Shown: positions 18,890 through 27,714 of the stretch, in pieces
How the letters are laid out: every line of letters begins with the position of its first letter
How positions within the stretch are numbered: the first letter of the stretch is position 1
Assembly (NCBI RefSeq): GCF_900111585.1
Contig: NZ_FOHI01000009.1
Span: forward strand, 33,307 to 97,306
DNA length: 64,000 nucleotides
Origin: Nitrosospira multiformis
GTDB taxonomy: Bacteria > Pseudomonadota > Gammaproteobacteria > Burkholderiales > Nitrosomonadaceae
Reading direction: 5' to 3'
Made by a program: the position numbers and the translations under genes
The notes under the pieces: model-generated
What the model saw: only the letters and a program-made list of their open reading frames with translations
Told to the model about the DNA's origin: nothing
The model's database searches: none

Positions 18890-20260
18890 ATGGCCGGCAT
18901 CGGTTTCGAAATCCGCAAAATCCTGGAGCGCGACAATTACTGGTCGGTGTTGCGTGCCTATGGTTATGCCGGCCTGGTCAGCGGTGGTCCCTGGGTGCTC
19001 TCAATTCTGAGCATCATGATGATAGGCGTTCTTGCCGTCATGCTGGGTGTGGAACAGCGCGAGGTCAACGCCTTTCAGATCTGCGTTACTTACATGATGG
19101 CGGGTTCGCTGATCTGGACCGGGGGTATGCAGCTCATGTTCACACGGTTCGTCGCGGACCGGACTTATGCCAATGACAAGGCAGAGGTGCTGCCCAATCT
19201 TTTCGGCGTCCTGATGTTGACCATGGCGGGTGGCTTTACGTGGGCAGCGCCCTTTATCTTCTCGCTTTTCACGGGACCATTTTTCCAGCAACTGTTGCTG
19301 CTGTGCAATTTTATTGTGCTGAGCGGGATGTGGATTGTCCTCATTTTCCTGTCGGGGATGAAGGCGTATGGGCGCATCATCTGGACCTTGGCCAAGGGTT
19401 ACTCCCTGGGAATTGCAGTCGGACTCCTCGCATTTCCATGGGAACTCAACGGCCTGTTACTTGGCGTGCTGACCGGTCACGGCTATCTGCTGTTTTCATT
19501 CCTGCATCATATCGTGCGGGAATATCCCGGAAATTCTCTGCTCAAATTTGACTTTCTCGATCGAAGCCGGAGCTTTTACAGCCTGTTTGCGGTCGGCACG
19601 CTCTATTACCTGGCGGTGTGGATCGACAAATTCATCTTCTGGTTCGTGCCCTACACTTCCGAGGCAGTCATCGGTCCATTGCGCGCGTCCATCATCTACG
19701 ATCTTCCCATTTTTCTGGCATATCTATTCATTCTGCCGGGGATGGCCGTATTTCTGGTGAGCATAGAAGCGGATTTTGCCGAACAGCACGAACGTTTTTA
19801 CCGTGCCGTGCGTGAAGGCGACACGCTGATGCATATTGAATACAGGCGTGACCGGATGGTGTATGCTGCCCGGCAGGGTATCTACGAAATCTTCAAAGTG
19901 CAGGGTCTGACGGTGGTGCTGTGCCTTCTGTGGGGCAGGGGCCTGCTGCAAACCATTGGCATATCCCCGCTCTACATTCACTTGTTTTATATCGATGTGG
20001 TTGCAGTCAGTGTGCAGGTGCTGCTGATGGCGATACTCAACATACTTTTTTATCTCGACGCCCGGCGGGAAGTACTGATCGTTACGGCATGTTTTTTTAT
20101 AACCAACCTGCTGTTCACCGTTGCCACGCTGCAACTGGGAGCCGAATCCTTCGGATACGGCTTTGCGGTATCGGTGACGCTGTCCGCATTTCTTGGTCTC
20201 TTCATCCTCTCGCACAAGTTCAACCGGCTGGAGTATGAAACATTCATGCTGCAGGGTTAG
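18890..20260 (+). CDS. pelG: PelG: polytopic inner-membrane Pel transporter
   Basis: Wzx/MATE-like membrane protein with about twelve hydrophobic helices over 456 residues, thought to carry the growing polymer across the inner membrane together with PelD, PelE and PelF. The N-terminal MAGIGFEIRKILERDNYWSV is the conserved PelG start. Helices are regular, with the amphipathic loop FAEQHERFYRAVREGDTLMHI in the middle. It is the last gene of the operon. There is no pelC before or after it, and nothing in 20261-20802 restores an outer-membrane lipoprotein. Confidence 0.95.
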   Translation: MAGIGFEIRKILERDNYWSVLRAYGYAGLVSGGPWVLSILSIMMIGVLAVMLGVEQREVNAFQICVTYMMAGSLIWTGGMQLMFTRFVADRTYANDKAEVLPNLFGVLMLTMAGGFTWAAPFIFSLFTGPFFQQLLLLCNFIVLSGMWIVLIFLSGMKAYGRIIWTLAKGYSLGIAVGLLAFPWELNGLLLGVLTGHGYLLFSFLHHIVREYPGNSLLKFDFLDRSRSFYSLFAVGTLYYLAVWIDKFIFWFVPYTSEAVIGPLRASIIYDLPIFLAYLFILPGMAVFLVSIEADFAEQHERFYRAVREGDTLMHIEYRRDRMVYAARQGIYEIFKVQGLTVVLCLLWGRGLLQTIGISPLYIHLFYIDVVAVSVQVLLMAILNILFYLDARREVLIVTACFFITNLLFTVATLQLGAESFGYGFAVSVTLSAFLGLFILSHKFNRLEYETFMLQG

Positions 20261-20802
20261 CCCGCGTCTCTCAAAAATACCAAGTGCATAGCAGCCCAAA
20301 TTATGACATAGTCATTTTACGGGAATGACTCGAATCATGAAATGGAGAGTCTCGCCCGTATGGGCGCCGACGCCCAGCACCGGATTTTGCGCCATCGATA
20401 AACTCTCCTCGCGCCACGCCGTGCAATGAGCGCCTCCGCTTCGGTCAGCACTTCCCCTCCAGCACTTCCTCCTCTCATACGGACTTCTATAACTGTCCAC
20501 ATTTTTTGACTTGGTGATCAGGTCTGCAGTATTCACAAATTCACCACCTATCCATCATAGTTCTCTTACAACGAGTGTGGTAATTTTGATTCCACACTGG
20601 CCGTTGGCATCCCTTAAACGTATGCCGATCAGTCGAAGAAAGACCACTGTGGAAAGTGTCGCGTTTAACCGCTGAATCGATCATCCGCACTTCATAATCG
20701 CCCGTCTATCAGCCGTTGCAGCGTGATAGCACGCAGCTGACGCTCTCGGTGTGCGAGTTACCTGTTTATCTTGGAAGGGGGAAAACTTGAAAGCTCATCG
20801 CC
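20261..20802. other. Gap after pelG: no convincing gene
   Basis: This 542-base stretch holds no reading frame that looks protein-like; a 74-codon minus-strand frame has biased, low-complexity composition. I see no strong T-tailed hairpin and no insertion-sequence ends. It separates the pel operon from the mosaic accessory segment that starts at 20803. Confidence 0.5.
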
Positions 20803-21798
20803 ATGCAACTCACCATCCATACGATTGACGTCGGGCAGGGAGAAAGTGCGCTCGTGGTTGCGGCAGACGTGGCAGCCGGGCGACACCGGACGATATTGAT
20901 CGAGGGCGGACTACTCGGGTATGCCGAGACAGTCCACAACTTTATCGATCCCATCCTCAGGGGTTACGGTTACTCCCTCGATCACATTCTTGTCAGCCAC
21001 TACGACAAGGACCATTCAGCGGAAGTCATAGGACTCCTGAATGCGGACAACATGCGCGTCGTAAGCGAAACCATTTCGAACGCGGTGGCAAATGCGGCGC
21101 AATGGGCTGCAGCAGGCACTCGCCCCCAGCAAATCGCCTGCGGAGCCGTGGCCGCATCGGCAACGATCCTCGGAGCTTGCGAACGGAACCTAACCCAAAT
21201 CCTGGCAATGTGCCAGGCTGTTTTTCCCCGGGCTGCCGGGAAGACAGACGACGAAGCGGCGGAGCTTGGATTTAACTATGCGCTGGAGCATACCGACAAG
21301 GTTCAGAGCTTTCCCGCTCTTGAAGTCGGCAAAACTGGAAGACGCAGAAATATTGCAAAAATATCCGCGGTCGCTGCGGCGATTGCCATCGCGTCGGGAA
21401 ACAATCCGGCTGCCGCAGCCTTCGGCGCCATCTTCCTCCTGATTGCCAAAACACTTCCCAATCAGCTGCGGCTCGATACCGGCGGCCGATACTGCAACGT
21501 CCATCTTATCGACATCGAACAGCCAATCTGGCCATTGCGATCTGCCGAGACATACGCCGGCACGGCGCTCGGGCAGCACATAACGAAGGACGAGATTTTC
21601 AGGAACAGCGGGAGCGGTACGGCTCTCTCTTCCCCCCATTCTCCCGGAATATTCTGCCGGGTGATCAGCTTCTGGGTTTGGCAAGGGATGGGCAGTAATC
21701 CTGTTCAGACTGTCTGGAGACGCAAGGCGGGAGACTGCACGTCCAACCTTGTAAGGATTTGCAAAAGAATTGCCTCATCCTTACGTGCAATATTCTAG
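20803..21798 (+). CDS. Metallo-beta-lactamase-fold protein, ComEC-like, with odd C-terminus
   Basis: The N-terminal 70 residues read as an MBL-fold hydrolase: a beta strand with IHTIDVGQGESALVV, then ILIEGG, then the metal motif SHYDKDH (HxDxDH, the ComEC/DNA-internalisation type). The middle has two alanine-rich hydrophobic stretches near residues 185-220. From about residue 270 the composition changes to a basic, cysteine- and tryptophan-containing tail unlike an MBL fold, suggesting that the original 3' part was lost and replaced by unrelated sequence. No other MBL metal motif is evident, so activity is doubtful. The next frame downstream is a gene stump, in keeping with a rearranged border. 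Confidence 0.55.
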   Translation: MQLTIHTIDVGQGESALVVAADVAAGRHRTILIEGGLLGYAETVHNFIDPILRGYGYSLDHILVSHYDKDHSAEVIGLLNADNMRVVSETISNAVANAAQWAAAGTRPQQIACGAVAASATILGACERNLTQILAMCQAVFPRAAGKTDDEAAELGFNYALEHTDKVQSFPALEVGKTGRRRNIAKISAVAAAIAIASGNNPAAAAFGAIFLLIAKTLPNQLRLDTGGRYCNVHLIDIEQPIWPLRSAETYAGTALGQHITKDEIFRNSGSGTALSSPHSPGIFCRVISFWVWQGMGSNPVQTVWRRKAGDCTSNLVRICKRIASSLRAIF

Positions 21799-21839
21799 GT
21801 AGATGAATTTTTTACCGAAGGCATAAGAGAGAACATAGT

Positions 21840-21974
21840 ATGAACCAGATCGTAATTATGGCGCTGCGGAAACCTTACACCTTCGTGGTTCTTTCCATTC
21901 TGATCGTCCTATCTGGAATCAGGGCGATGCGGCATACGCCGACGGACGTCTTTCCCACTATCAAGACGGCATGA
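21840..21974 (+). pseudogene. 5' stump of an RND efflux pump gene (44 codons)
   Basis: The frame starts with ATG at 21840 and reads MNQIVIMALRKPYTFVVLSI, then LIVLSGIRAMRHTPTDVFPT. This is the first transmembrane helix and the PTDVFP-type periplasmic entry of an RND pump, a family of about 1050 residues. After 44 residues it ends at TGA, which overlaps the ATG of the next gene (ATGA). The remaining thousand residues are nowhere in the window. The base composition of the stump is nearer to the pel side than to the following operon. It probably marks where the efflux operon joined a resident pump gene. Confidence 0.75.
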
Positions 21975-23062
21975 AAATGGTCACTAAATTATCCATCGTT
22001 CTAGGCTTAATCGCCACTCTGGTATTGAGTGGATGCCAAAAACACGAGACACATGAAGAAATGCCGCACTATGCGGCAACCACACCATTCCGTGAAGACA
22101 CTTCCATCCTGGAACCCTATGTCTGTCAGATTCGTGCCATCAGACATATTGAAGTCCGCTCTTTGGAAAAGGGCTATTTAACCCATATTTTTATAGACGA
22201 AGGGCAATGGGTAAAAAAGGGACAGCCCATGTTCAAAATCATGCCCAACGTCTATCAGGCAGAACTTCTAACCGCGGAAGCCGAAGCGCAAAATATGAAC
22301 ATCGAATACCTCAATACCAAGGCCTTGGCTGATAAGAATATCGTATCACCCAACGAATTGGCTTTGGCAAAAGCAAAATTAGATAAGGCCAACGCGCAGG
22401 TGAACTTGGCGAAAACCCACTTGGGGTTCACCGATATCAGAGCACCTTTTGATGGGATTACGGATCATTTGGCTGTTAGGATCGGCAGCCTTCTGGATGA
22501 AGATGATTTGTTGACGGAGCTGTCTGATATCGCCCACTTGTGGGTCTATTTCAACGTCCCGGAAGCTAAATATCTGGATTTTATAAGGCGCGAAAAAGGC
22601 AAAACCAATGAAAAAGTGCAGTTAAGGATGGCAAATGGCGAGATTTACGATCATACGGGGGTTATCGAGACAATTGTAGGTGATTTTTATAATACCTCCG
22701 GCAATATTCAGTTTCGTGCCTTGTTCGAGAACCCGGACAGAGTTCTCAGGCATGGTCAGACAGGAACAATCCTAATGACCGTACCTTACCCGAACGCCAT
22801 GCTCATCCCTCAAAAAGCGACGTTCGAAATCATGGATAAAATCTATCTCTACGTCGTCAACAAAGAAGAAAAAGTGGAGCAAAGGCTTCTCCAGATAGAG
22901 GCCGAATTGCCCCACATGTTTATTGTTAAAAGCGGCGTGAATGACGGCGAGAGGATTTTGATCGAGGGTATGCGCAAAGTTAGTCCTGGAGACAAGGTTA
23001 TGATCGATTTAAAGCCACCCCAAGAGGTTCGCTCAGAGTTGATGAAATTGTATACCGAGTAA
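21971..23062 (+). CDS. RND efflux periplasmic adaptor lipoprotein
   Basis: Membrane-fusion protein that bridges an inner-membrane RND pump and an outer-membrane channel. The signal peptide ends in the lipobox VLSGC, giving a lipid-anchored periplasmic protein. The family blocks are present: a lipoyl half (IEVRSLEKGYL, DEGQWVKKGQPMF), an alpha-helical hairpin with repeats in A and K, the second lipoyl half (FTDIRAPFDGITDH) and a beta-barrel (RHGQTGTILMTVPYPNAMLIP). The length of 363 residues is usual. Codons are visibly more A/T-rich than in the pel genes. First gene of a three-gene operon; the start overlaps the upstream stump. Confidence 0.9.
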   Translation: MKMVTKLSIVLGLIATLVLSGCQKHETHEEMPHYAATTPFREDTSILEPYVCQIRAIRHIEVRSLEKGYLTHIFIDEGQWVKKGQPMFKIMPNVYQAELLTAEAEAQNMNIEYLNTKALADKNIVSPNELALAKAKLDKANAQVNLAKTHLGFTDIRAPFDGITDHLAVRIGSLLDEDDLLTELSDIAHLWVYFNVPEAKYLDFIRREKGKTNEKVQLRMANGEIYDHTGVIETIVGDFYNTSGNIQFRALFENPDRVLRHGQTGTILMTVPYPNAMLIPQKATFEIMDKIYLYVVNKEEKVEQRLLQIEAELPHMFIVKSGVNDGERILIEGMRKVSPGDKVMIDLKPPQEVRSELMKLYTE

Positions 23063-23083
23063 CCTTTTAGTCAGGATTAAGCC

Positions 23084-26000
23084 ATGTTTGGTATTTTTCT
23101 CAAAAGACCTGTGCTGGCGATCGTGTTATCGCTGTTGTTCATATTCATGGGCTTGTTGGCAATGAAATCATTGCCCGTTTCCCAGTTTCCGGATATTGCA
23201 CCGCCCCGGGTCACGGTTTCAGTATCGTTTCCCGGTGCCAGCGCCCAGGTACTGGTGGAATCGTCCCTGATCCTCTTAGAACGCGCTATCAATGGCGTGC
23301 CTGGTATGAGATACATCACTTCGGATGCAACCAGCGCCGGAGAAGCGACCATTCAAGTATATTTCAATTTAGGCGTCGATCCGAATATCGCGATGGTTAA
23401 CGTGAAGACGCGCGTGGATCAGATGATGAGCAGGCTACCCGTACTGGTGCAGCTGGAAGGCGTGATTGTAAACTTCGTCCAGCCCAGCATGCTCATGTAT
23501 GTCAACCTCTACAGCAAAGACAAAGACGCCGATCAGAAGCTTTTGTTTAATTATGCCTATGTCAATGTTATTCCGGAGATTCAACGCATTACTGGAATTG
23601 CCCAAGCAACGATATTGGGTTCCCGCCAATATGCGATGCGGATTTGGATGAATCCGGAACGGATGAGAGCCTATGCCGTCTCGTCAGAAGAGGTGATGAA
23701 GGCACTGGCGACTCAAAGCATTATCGGACGACCTGGTCGGCTGGGCCAAAGCACAGGCATGCTCGCCCAGTCCAAAGAGTACGTGCTGGTTTATAAAGGA
23801 CGCTTTAACAAGCCGGAAGAATATGGGGACATTATTCTCCGGGCTGCTCCAACAGGCGAGATTCTGCGCATTAAAGACGTTGCCAAGGTCACTCTGGACA
23901 GCGAGTTTTATAATATTTTCTCCGATAAGGACGGATTCCCTTCCGCGTCCATCGTGCTGAAGCAAAACTACGGCAGTAATGCCCAAGTAGTCATAGAGAA
24001 CGTGAAGAAAAAACTGGAAGAATTGAAAAAATCCTTCCCGGAGGGCATGGACTACGAAATCAATTACGATGTGTCGCGTTTCGTTGAGGCGTCCATCGAC
24101 CAAGTGCTGCACACATTGGTGGAAGCCTTCATTCTGGTCTCCTTGGTGGTTTTCATTTTCCTTGGCGACTGGCGTTCTACCCTGATTCCCGTCCTCGCGG
24201 TACCGGTTTCGCTGGTCGGAGCATTTGCCGTCATGTCTGCGTTCGGGCTTTCCATCAACCTCATCACCTTGTTTGCCTTAGTGTTGGCTATTGGTATTGT
24301 GGTCGATGATGCCATTGTGGTAGTGGAGGCAGTGCATGCAAAAATGGCAGCCGAGCATTGCACCCCTTATGAGGCCTCCCGAAAAGTGTTGCAGGAAATC
24401 GGTGGCGCCATTATAGCGATTACGCTGGTCATGGTATCAGTGTTCGTCCCTCTTGCGTTTATGCCAGGACCGGTCGGGGTGTTTTATCGACAGTTCGCTA
24501 TCACTATGGCGTCGTCGATCACTATTTCAGCAATTGTGGCTTTATCGCTCACCCCGGTACTGTGTGCCATGATTCTTAAAAACACTCACGGCCAGCCGAA
24601 ACGGAGAAACCCGATAAACATTTTCATCGATGGCTTTAACTCTGTTTTCGAAAAGGTCACCGGCCGCTACGTCAAATTCCTGAATGTCACGGTCACCCGG
24701 CGCCTTGTCACGCTTTTGGTATTGGTCGGGTTTGGCTTCGGCATTTTCGCGGTCGATAAAGTCTTGCCTTCCGGCTTTATTCCCGGCGAAGATCAAGGCA
24801 TGATTTATGCGATTATCCAAACACCGCCCGGGTCAACCATCGAAGTGACCAACAAAGTGGCACGTGAACTGGAAATAATGGCCGCAGAAATCGAAGGCGT
24901 ACAATCAATTTCTTCCTTAGCCGGCTACGAAGTACTCACCGAAGGCCGTGGATCAAATGCAGGGACTGTTGTTGTCAACCTGAAAGATTGGTCGCAACGT
25001 AAACATTCGGTAACTCAAGTCATCCACGAGTTGGAGGAAAAAGCCCATAACCTAGGTGCGACCATCGAGTTTTTTCAACCGCCCGCAGTGCCGGGATACG
25101 GTGCGGCATCGGGTCTGTCGTTTCGCTTGGTGGACAAGACGTTAGACACGGATTACTTCGAATTCGATGAACTTAATAAAAAGTTCATGGCTGCGATGCG
25201 TGAACGTAAGGAATTGACCGGCTTGTTCACTTTTTATGCGGCCAATTATCCGCAATACGAACTGGTCGTCGACAATAGGCTGGCCATGCAAAAAGGGGTT
25301 ACCATCGAAGACGCGATGAATCACCTGGACATCATGATCGGCAGTACTTATGAACAGGGCTTTATTCGCTTCAATAACTTTTTTAAGGTCTACACCCAGG
25401 CCGCGCCGGAATTCAGGCGAGCCCCTGAAGATGTGTTGAAATATTTTGTGAAAAATGATAAAGGCGAGATGGTGCCGTACTCTGCCTTCATGACCATGGA
25501 GAAAAAGCAGGGGCCCAACGAGCTGACGCGTTATAACCTCTATAACACGGCGGCGATCCGGGCTGAGCCCGCACCCGGTTATACCACTGGCGCAGCTATC
25601 AAGGCAATCGAAGAGGTCGCGGAAGCCACTTTGCCGCGAGGTTTTGAAGTTGCCTGGGAAGGCTTGACATTCGACGAAGCCCTCCGGGGCAATGAAGCAG
25701 TGCTGATCTTCGCCGTCGTTATCCTGTTTGTCTATCTGGTGCTGGCCGCACAATACGAAAGCTTTGCTTTACCCTTGGTCGTGTTATGTTCGCTACCCCC
25801 TGGTATTTTCGGTGCCTTTTTATTGTTAAAAGGATTAGGGCTTGCCAATGATGTCTATTCCCAACTGGGAATGGTGATGTTAATTGGCTTGCTCGGCAAA
25901 AACGCGGTACTGATTGTCGAGTTTGCAAGCCAGAGGCAAGTCGAAGGAGGCATGACGGTCAAAGAAGCGGCGATTGCGGGCGCAAAAGAGCGTTTTCGGC

Positions 26001-26263
26001 CGATTTTGATGACTTCCTTTGCCTTTATAGCCGGGTTGATACCCCTAGCGATGGCTACGGGAGCTGGAGCGGTCGGCAACAGGACGATTGGTACCTCAGC
26101 ACTGGGTGGGATGCTTACCGGTACCGTGTTTGGCGTCCTCGTTATTCCAGGACTTTATTATATTTTTGCGAAAATGGCAGAGGGTAAAAAATTAATTCAA
26201 GGTGAAGACCTTGATCCTCTAGCCGAAACTTATCATTACGGCCCGGATGACAATGAAAAATAA
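23084..26263 (+). CDS. RND efflux pump, AcrB/HAE-1 type
   Basis: Inner-membrane proton/drug antiporter of 1059 residues that exports hydrophobic compounds through the adaptor and channel encoded beside it. The first helix (FLKRPVLAIVLSLLFIFMGL), the central proton relay in helix 4 (GIVVDDAIVVVE) and the second half beginning VTRRLVTLLVLVGFGF are typical. The helix-10 block LIGLLGKNAVLIVEFA carries the conserved lysine. The full length is intact. It overlaps the channel gene by 17 bases, so the three genes should be co-translated. No regulator gene is adjacent. Substrates cannot be predicted; heavy-metal (CusA) type is less likely because the methionine relay is not evident. Confidence 0.92.
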   Translation: MFGIFLKRPVLAIVLSLLFIFMGLLAMKSLPVSQFPDIAPPRVTVSVSFPGASAQVLVESSLILLERAINGVPGMRYITSDATSAGEATIQVYFNLGVDPNIAMVNVKTRVDQMMSRLPVLVQLEGVIVNFVQPSMLMYVNLYSKDKDADQKLLFNYAYVNVIPEIQRITGIAQATILGSRQYAMRIWMNPERMRAYAVSSEEVMKALATQSIIGRPGRLGQSTGMLAQSKEYVLVYKGRFNKPEEYGDIILRAAPTGEILRIKDVAKVTLDSEFYNIFSDKDGFPSASIVLKQNYGSNAQVVIENVKKKLEELKKSFPEGMDYEINYDVSRFVEASIDQVLHTLVEAFILVSLVVFIFLGDWRSTLIPVLAVPVSLVGAFAVMSAFGLSINLITLFALVLAIGIVVDDAIVVVEAVHAKMAAEHCTPYEASRKVLQEIGGAIIAITLVMVSVFVPLAFMPGPVGVFYRQFAITMASSITISAIVALSLTPVLCAMILKNTHGQPKRRNPINIFIDGFNSVFEKVTGRYVKFLNVTVTRRLVTLLVLVGFGFGIFAVDKVLPSGFIPGEDQGMIYAIIQTPPGSTIEVTNKVARELEIMAAEIEGVQSISSLAGYEVLTEGRGSNAGTVVVNLKDWSQRKHSVTQVIHELEEKAHNLGATIEFFQPPAVPGYGAASGLSFRLVDKTLDTDYFEFDELNKKFMAAMRERKELTGLFTFYAANYPQYELVVDNRLAMQKGVTIEDAMNHLDIMIGSTYEQGFIRFNNFFKVYTQAAPEFRRAPEDVLKYFVKNDKGEMVPYSAFMTMEKKQGPNELTRYNLYNTAAIRAEPAPGYTTGAAIKAIEEVAEATLPRGFEVAWEGLTFDEALRGNEAVLIFAVVILFVYLVLAAQYESFALPLVVLCSLPPGIFGAFLLLKGLGLANDVYSQLGMVMLIGLLGKNAVLIVEFASQRQVEGGMTVKEAAIAGAKERFRPILMTSFAFIAGLIPLAMATGAGAVGNRTIGTSALGGMLTGTVFGVLVIPGLYYIFAKMAEGKKLIQGEDLDPLAETYHYGPDDNEK

Positions 26264-27683
26264 AACATTTCGGCTTATGGCTTTAGTCGTGCTGGGGCTG
26301 CTGTTGCAGGGTTGTATTCCTAAAGTAGCAATCAAAAAAGCAGATGTGCCTCTTCCTGCTACTTTTGAACCGGACGTTTTTGAAACGACCAGTACGGCGA
26401 CCGTCATGCGGAAGGATTTTTTCGATGACCCTGCCTTATCAGATTTGCTAGAGATAGCTGTTGCTAATAATAAAGAAATTAATATTATGCTGCAGCGCAT
26501 CACCATTGCACAAAATGAAATCCAAGCGCGTAGAGGCCAATATTTGATGCCATTGGTAGGTATTCGTGCTGGCGCAGGCGGAGACAAAGTCGGCGAGTTT
26601 ACGCGCTTCGGCGCTATCGAAGAGGAACTGCCATTAGCCGGCAAACACTTTCCTACGTTTCTTGGCGATTTTCGATTTGAGCTATTTTCAACTTGGGAGG
26701 TAGATATATGGAAAAGATTGAGGAATGCGAGAGAAGCGGCTGTGCTGGAGTACATGGCATCTAAAGAAGGTCAAAATTTTTTAGTGACCAACCTGGTCGC
26801 TGACGTTGCTCATTCGTACTATGAATTGCTTGCCCTGGACAACCACCTTGAGAATTTAGAGCAAAATATCAGGATTCAGGAAAATGCGTTGGAGATGGTT
26901 AAACAACTTCTGCTGTATGCAAGAACAACTGCACTTGCGGTCAAACGTTATGAAGCAGAAGTGGCAAAAAACAAAAGCAACATATACAAAATTAAACAGG
27001 ATATTACGGTTGTTGAAAACCGGATCAACTTCCTGTTAGGGAGAACGCCGCAGCCTATCCAGCGTGCTTCCAGTAGTTTTATGGAGCAAAACCCCAAAGT
27101 ACTCATGACAGGTATTCCGTCGCAATTGCTACAAAACAGGCCTGATATTAGGCAAGCGGAGCTTGAGCTATCGGCAGCGGAATTAAACATAAAGGTGGCC
27201 AGGGCAAATTTCTTTCCCACCTTTAACATAAACGCCGGGGTAGGATTTGAAGCTTTCGCGGTTAAGTACCTGTTCAATACCCCACAATCATTGGCAGCCG
27301 CTGTTGCCGGAGAGCTAGTAGCTCCAGTGATCAATAGGTACGCTATCAGAGCCGAATATAAAAACGCCAGTGCCAGGCAAATTCAGGCAGCTTATGAGTA
27401 TGAGCAAAGTATTATCAATGCTTATGTGGAAGTAGCGAATCAAATTTCAAACATCGATAAGCTCAAAAAAAACTATCAGTTCAAGACAAGCCAGGTGGAA
27501 GCGCTCGTCCAATCAATTGATGTCGCTAGCCAGCTATTCAAATCTGCTCGTACGGACTACCTGGATGTGCTATTGACACAAAGGGATAGCCTGGAGGCCA
27601 AACAAGATCTAATTGAAACGCAACAAAAGCAATTTGACGCAATGGTGGATCTTTATAGATCACTTGGTGGCGGTTGGCAGTAG
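26247..27683 (+). CDS. Outer-membrane efflux channel lipoprotein, OprM/NodT type
   Basis: TolC-like trimeric channel of the preceding RND system. The lipobox LLLQGC follows a short signal peptide. Two long-helix repeats of the family are seen, with the conserved blocks DPALSDLLEIAVANNKEINI early and RPDIRQAELELSAAELNIKVARANFFPTF in the second half, and the final LIETQQKQFDAMVDLYRSLGGGW. The length of 478 residues is normal. The start is ATG at 26247 within the pump gene; an ATG two codons on (26253) is equally possible. It ends 31 bases before the left end of an IS6-like element, which may have trimmed the region. Confidence 0.9.
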   Translation: MTMKNKTFRLMALVVLGLLLQGCIPKVAIKKADVPLPATFEPDVFETTSTATVMRKDFFDDPALSDLLEIAVANNKEINIMLQRITIAQNEIQARRGQYLMPLVGIRAGAGGDKVGEFTRFGAIEEELPLAGKHFPTFLGDFRFELFSTWEVDIWKRLRNAREAAVLEYMASKEGQNFLVTNLVADVAHSYYELLALDNHLENLEQNIRIQENALEMVKQLLLYARTTALAVKRYEAEVAKNKSNIYKIKQDITVVENRINFLLGRTPQPIQRASSSFMEQNPKVLMTGIPSQLLQNRPDIRQAELELSAAELNIKVARANFFPTFNINAGVGFEAFAVKYLFNTPQSLAAAVAGELVAPVINRYAIRAEYKNASARQIQAAYEYEQSIINAYVEVANQISNIDKLKKNYQFKTSQVEALVQSIDVASQLFKSARTDYLDVLLTQRDSLEAKQDLIETQQKQFDAMVDLYRSLGGGWQ

Positions 27684-27714
27684 AAGGATGAGAGGAAGGA
27701 GCGGTTCAAAAAAA

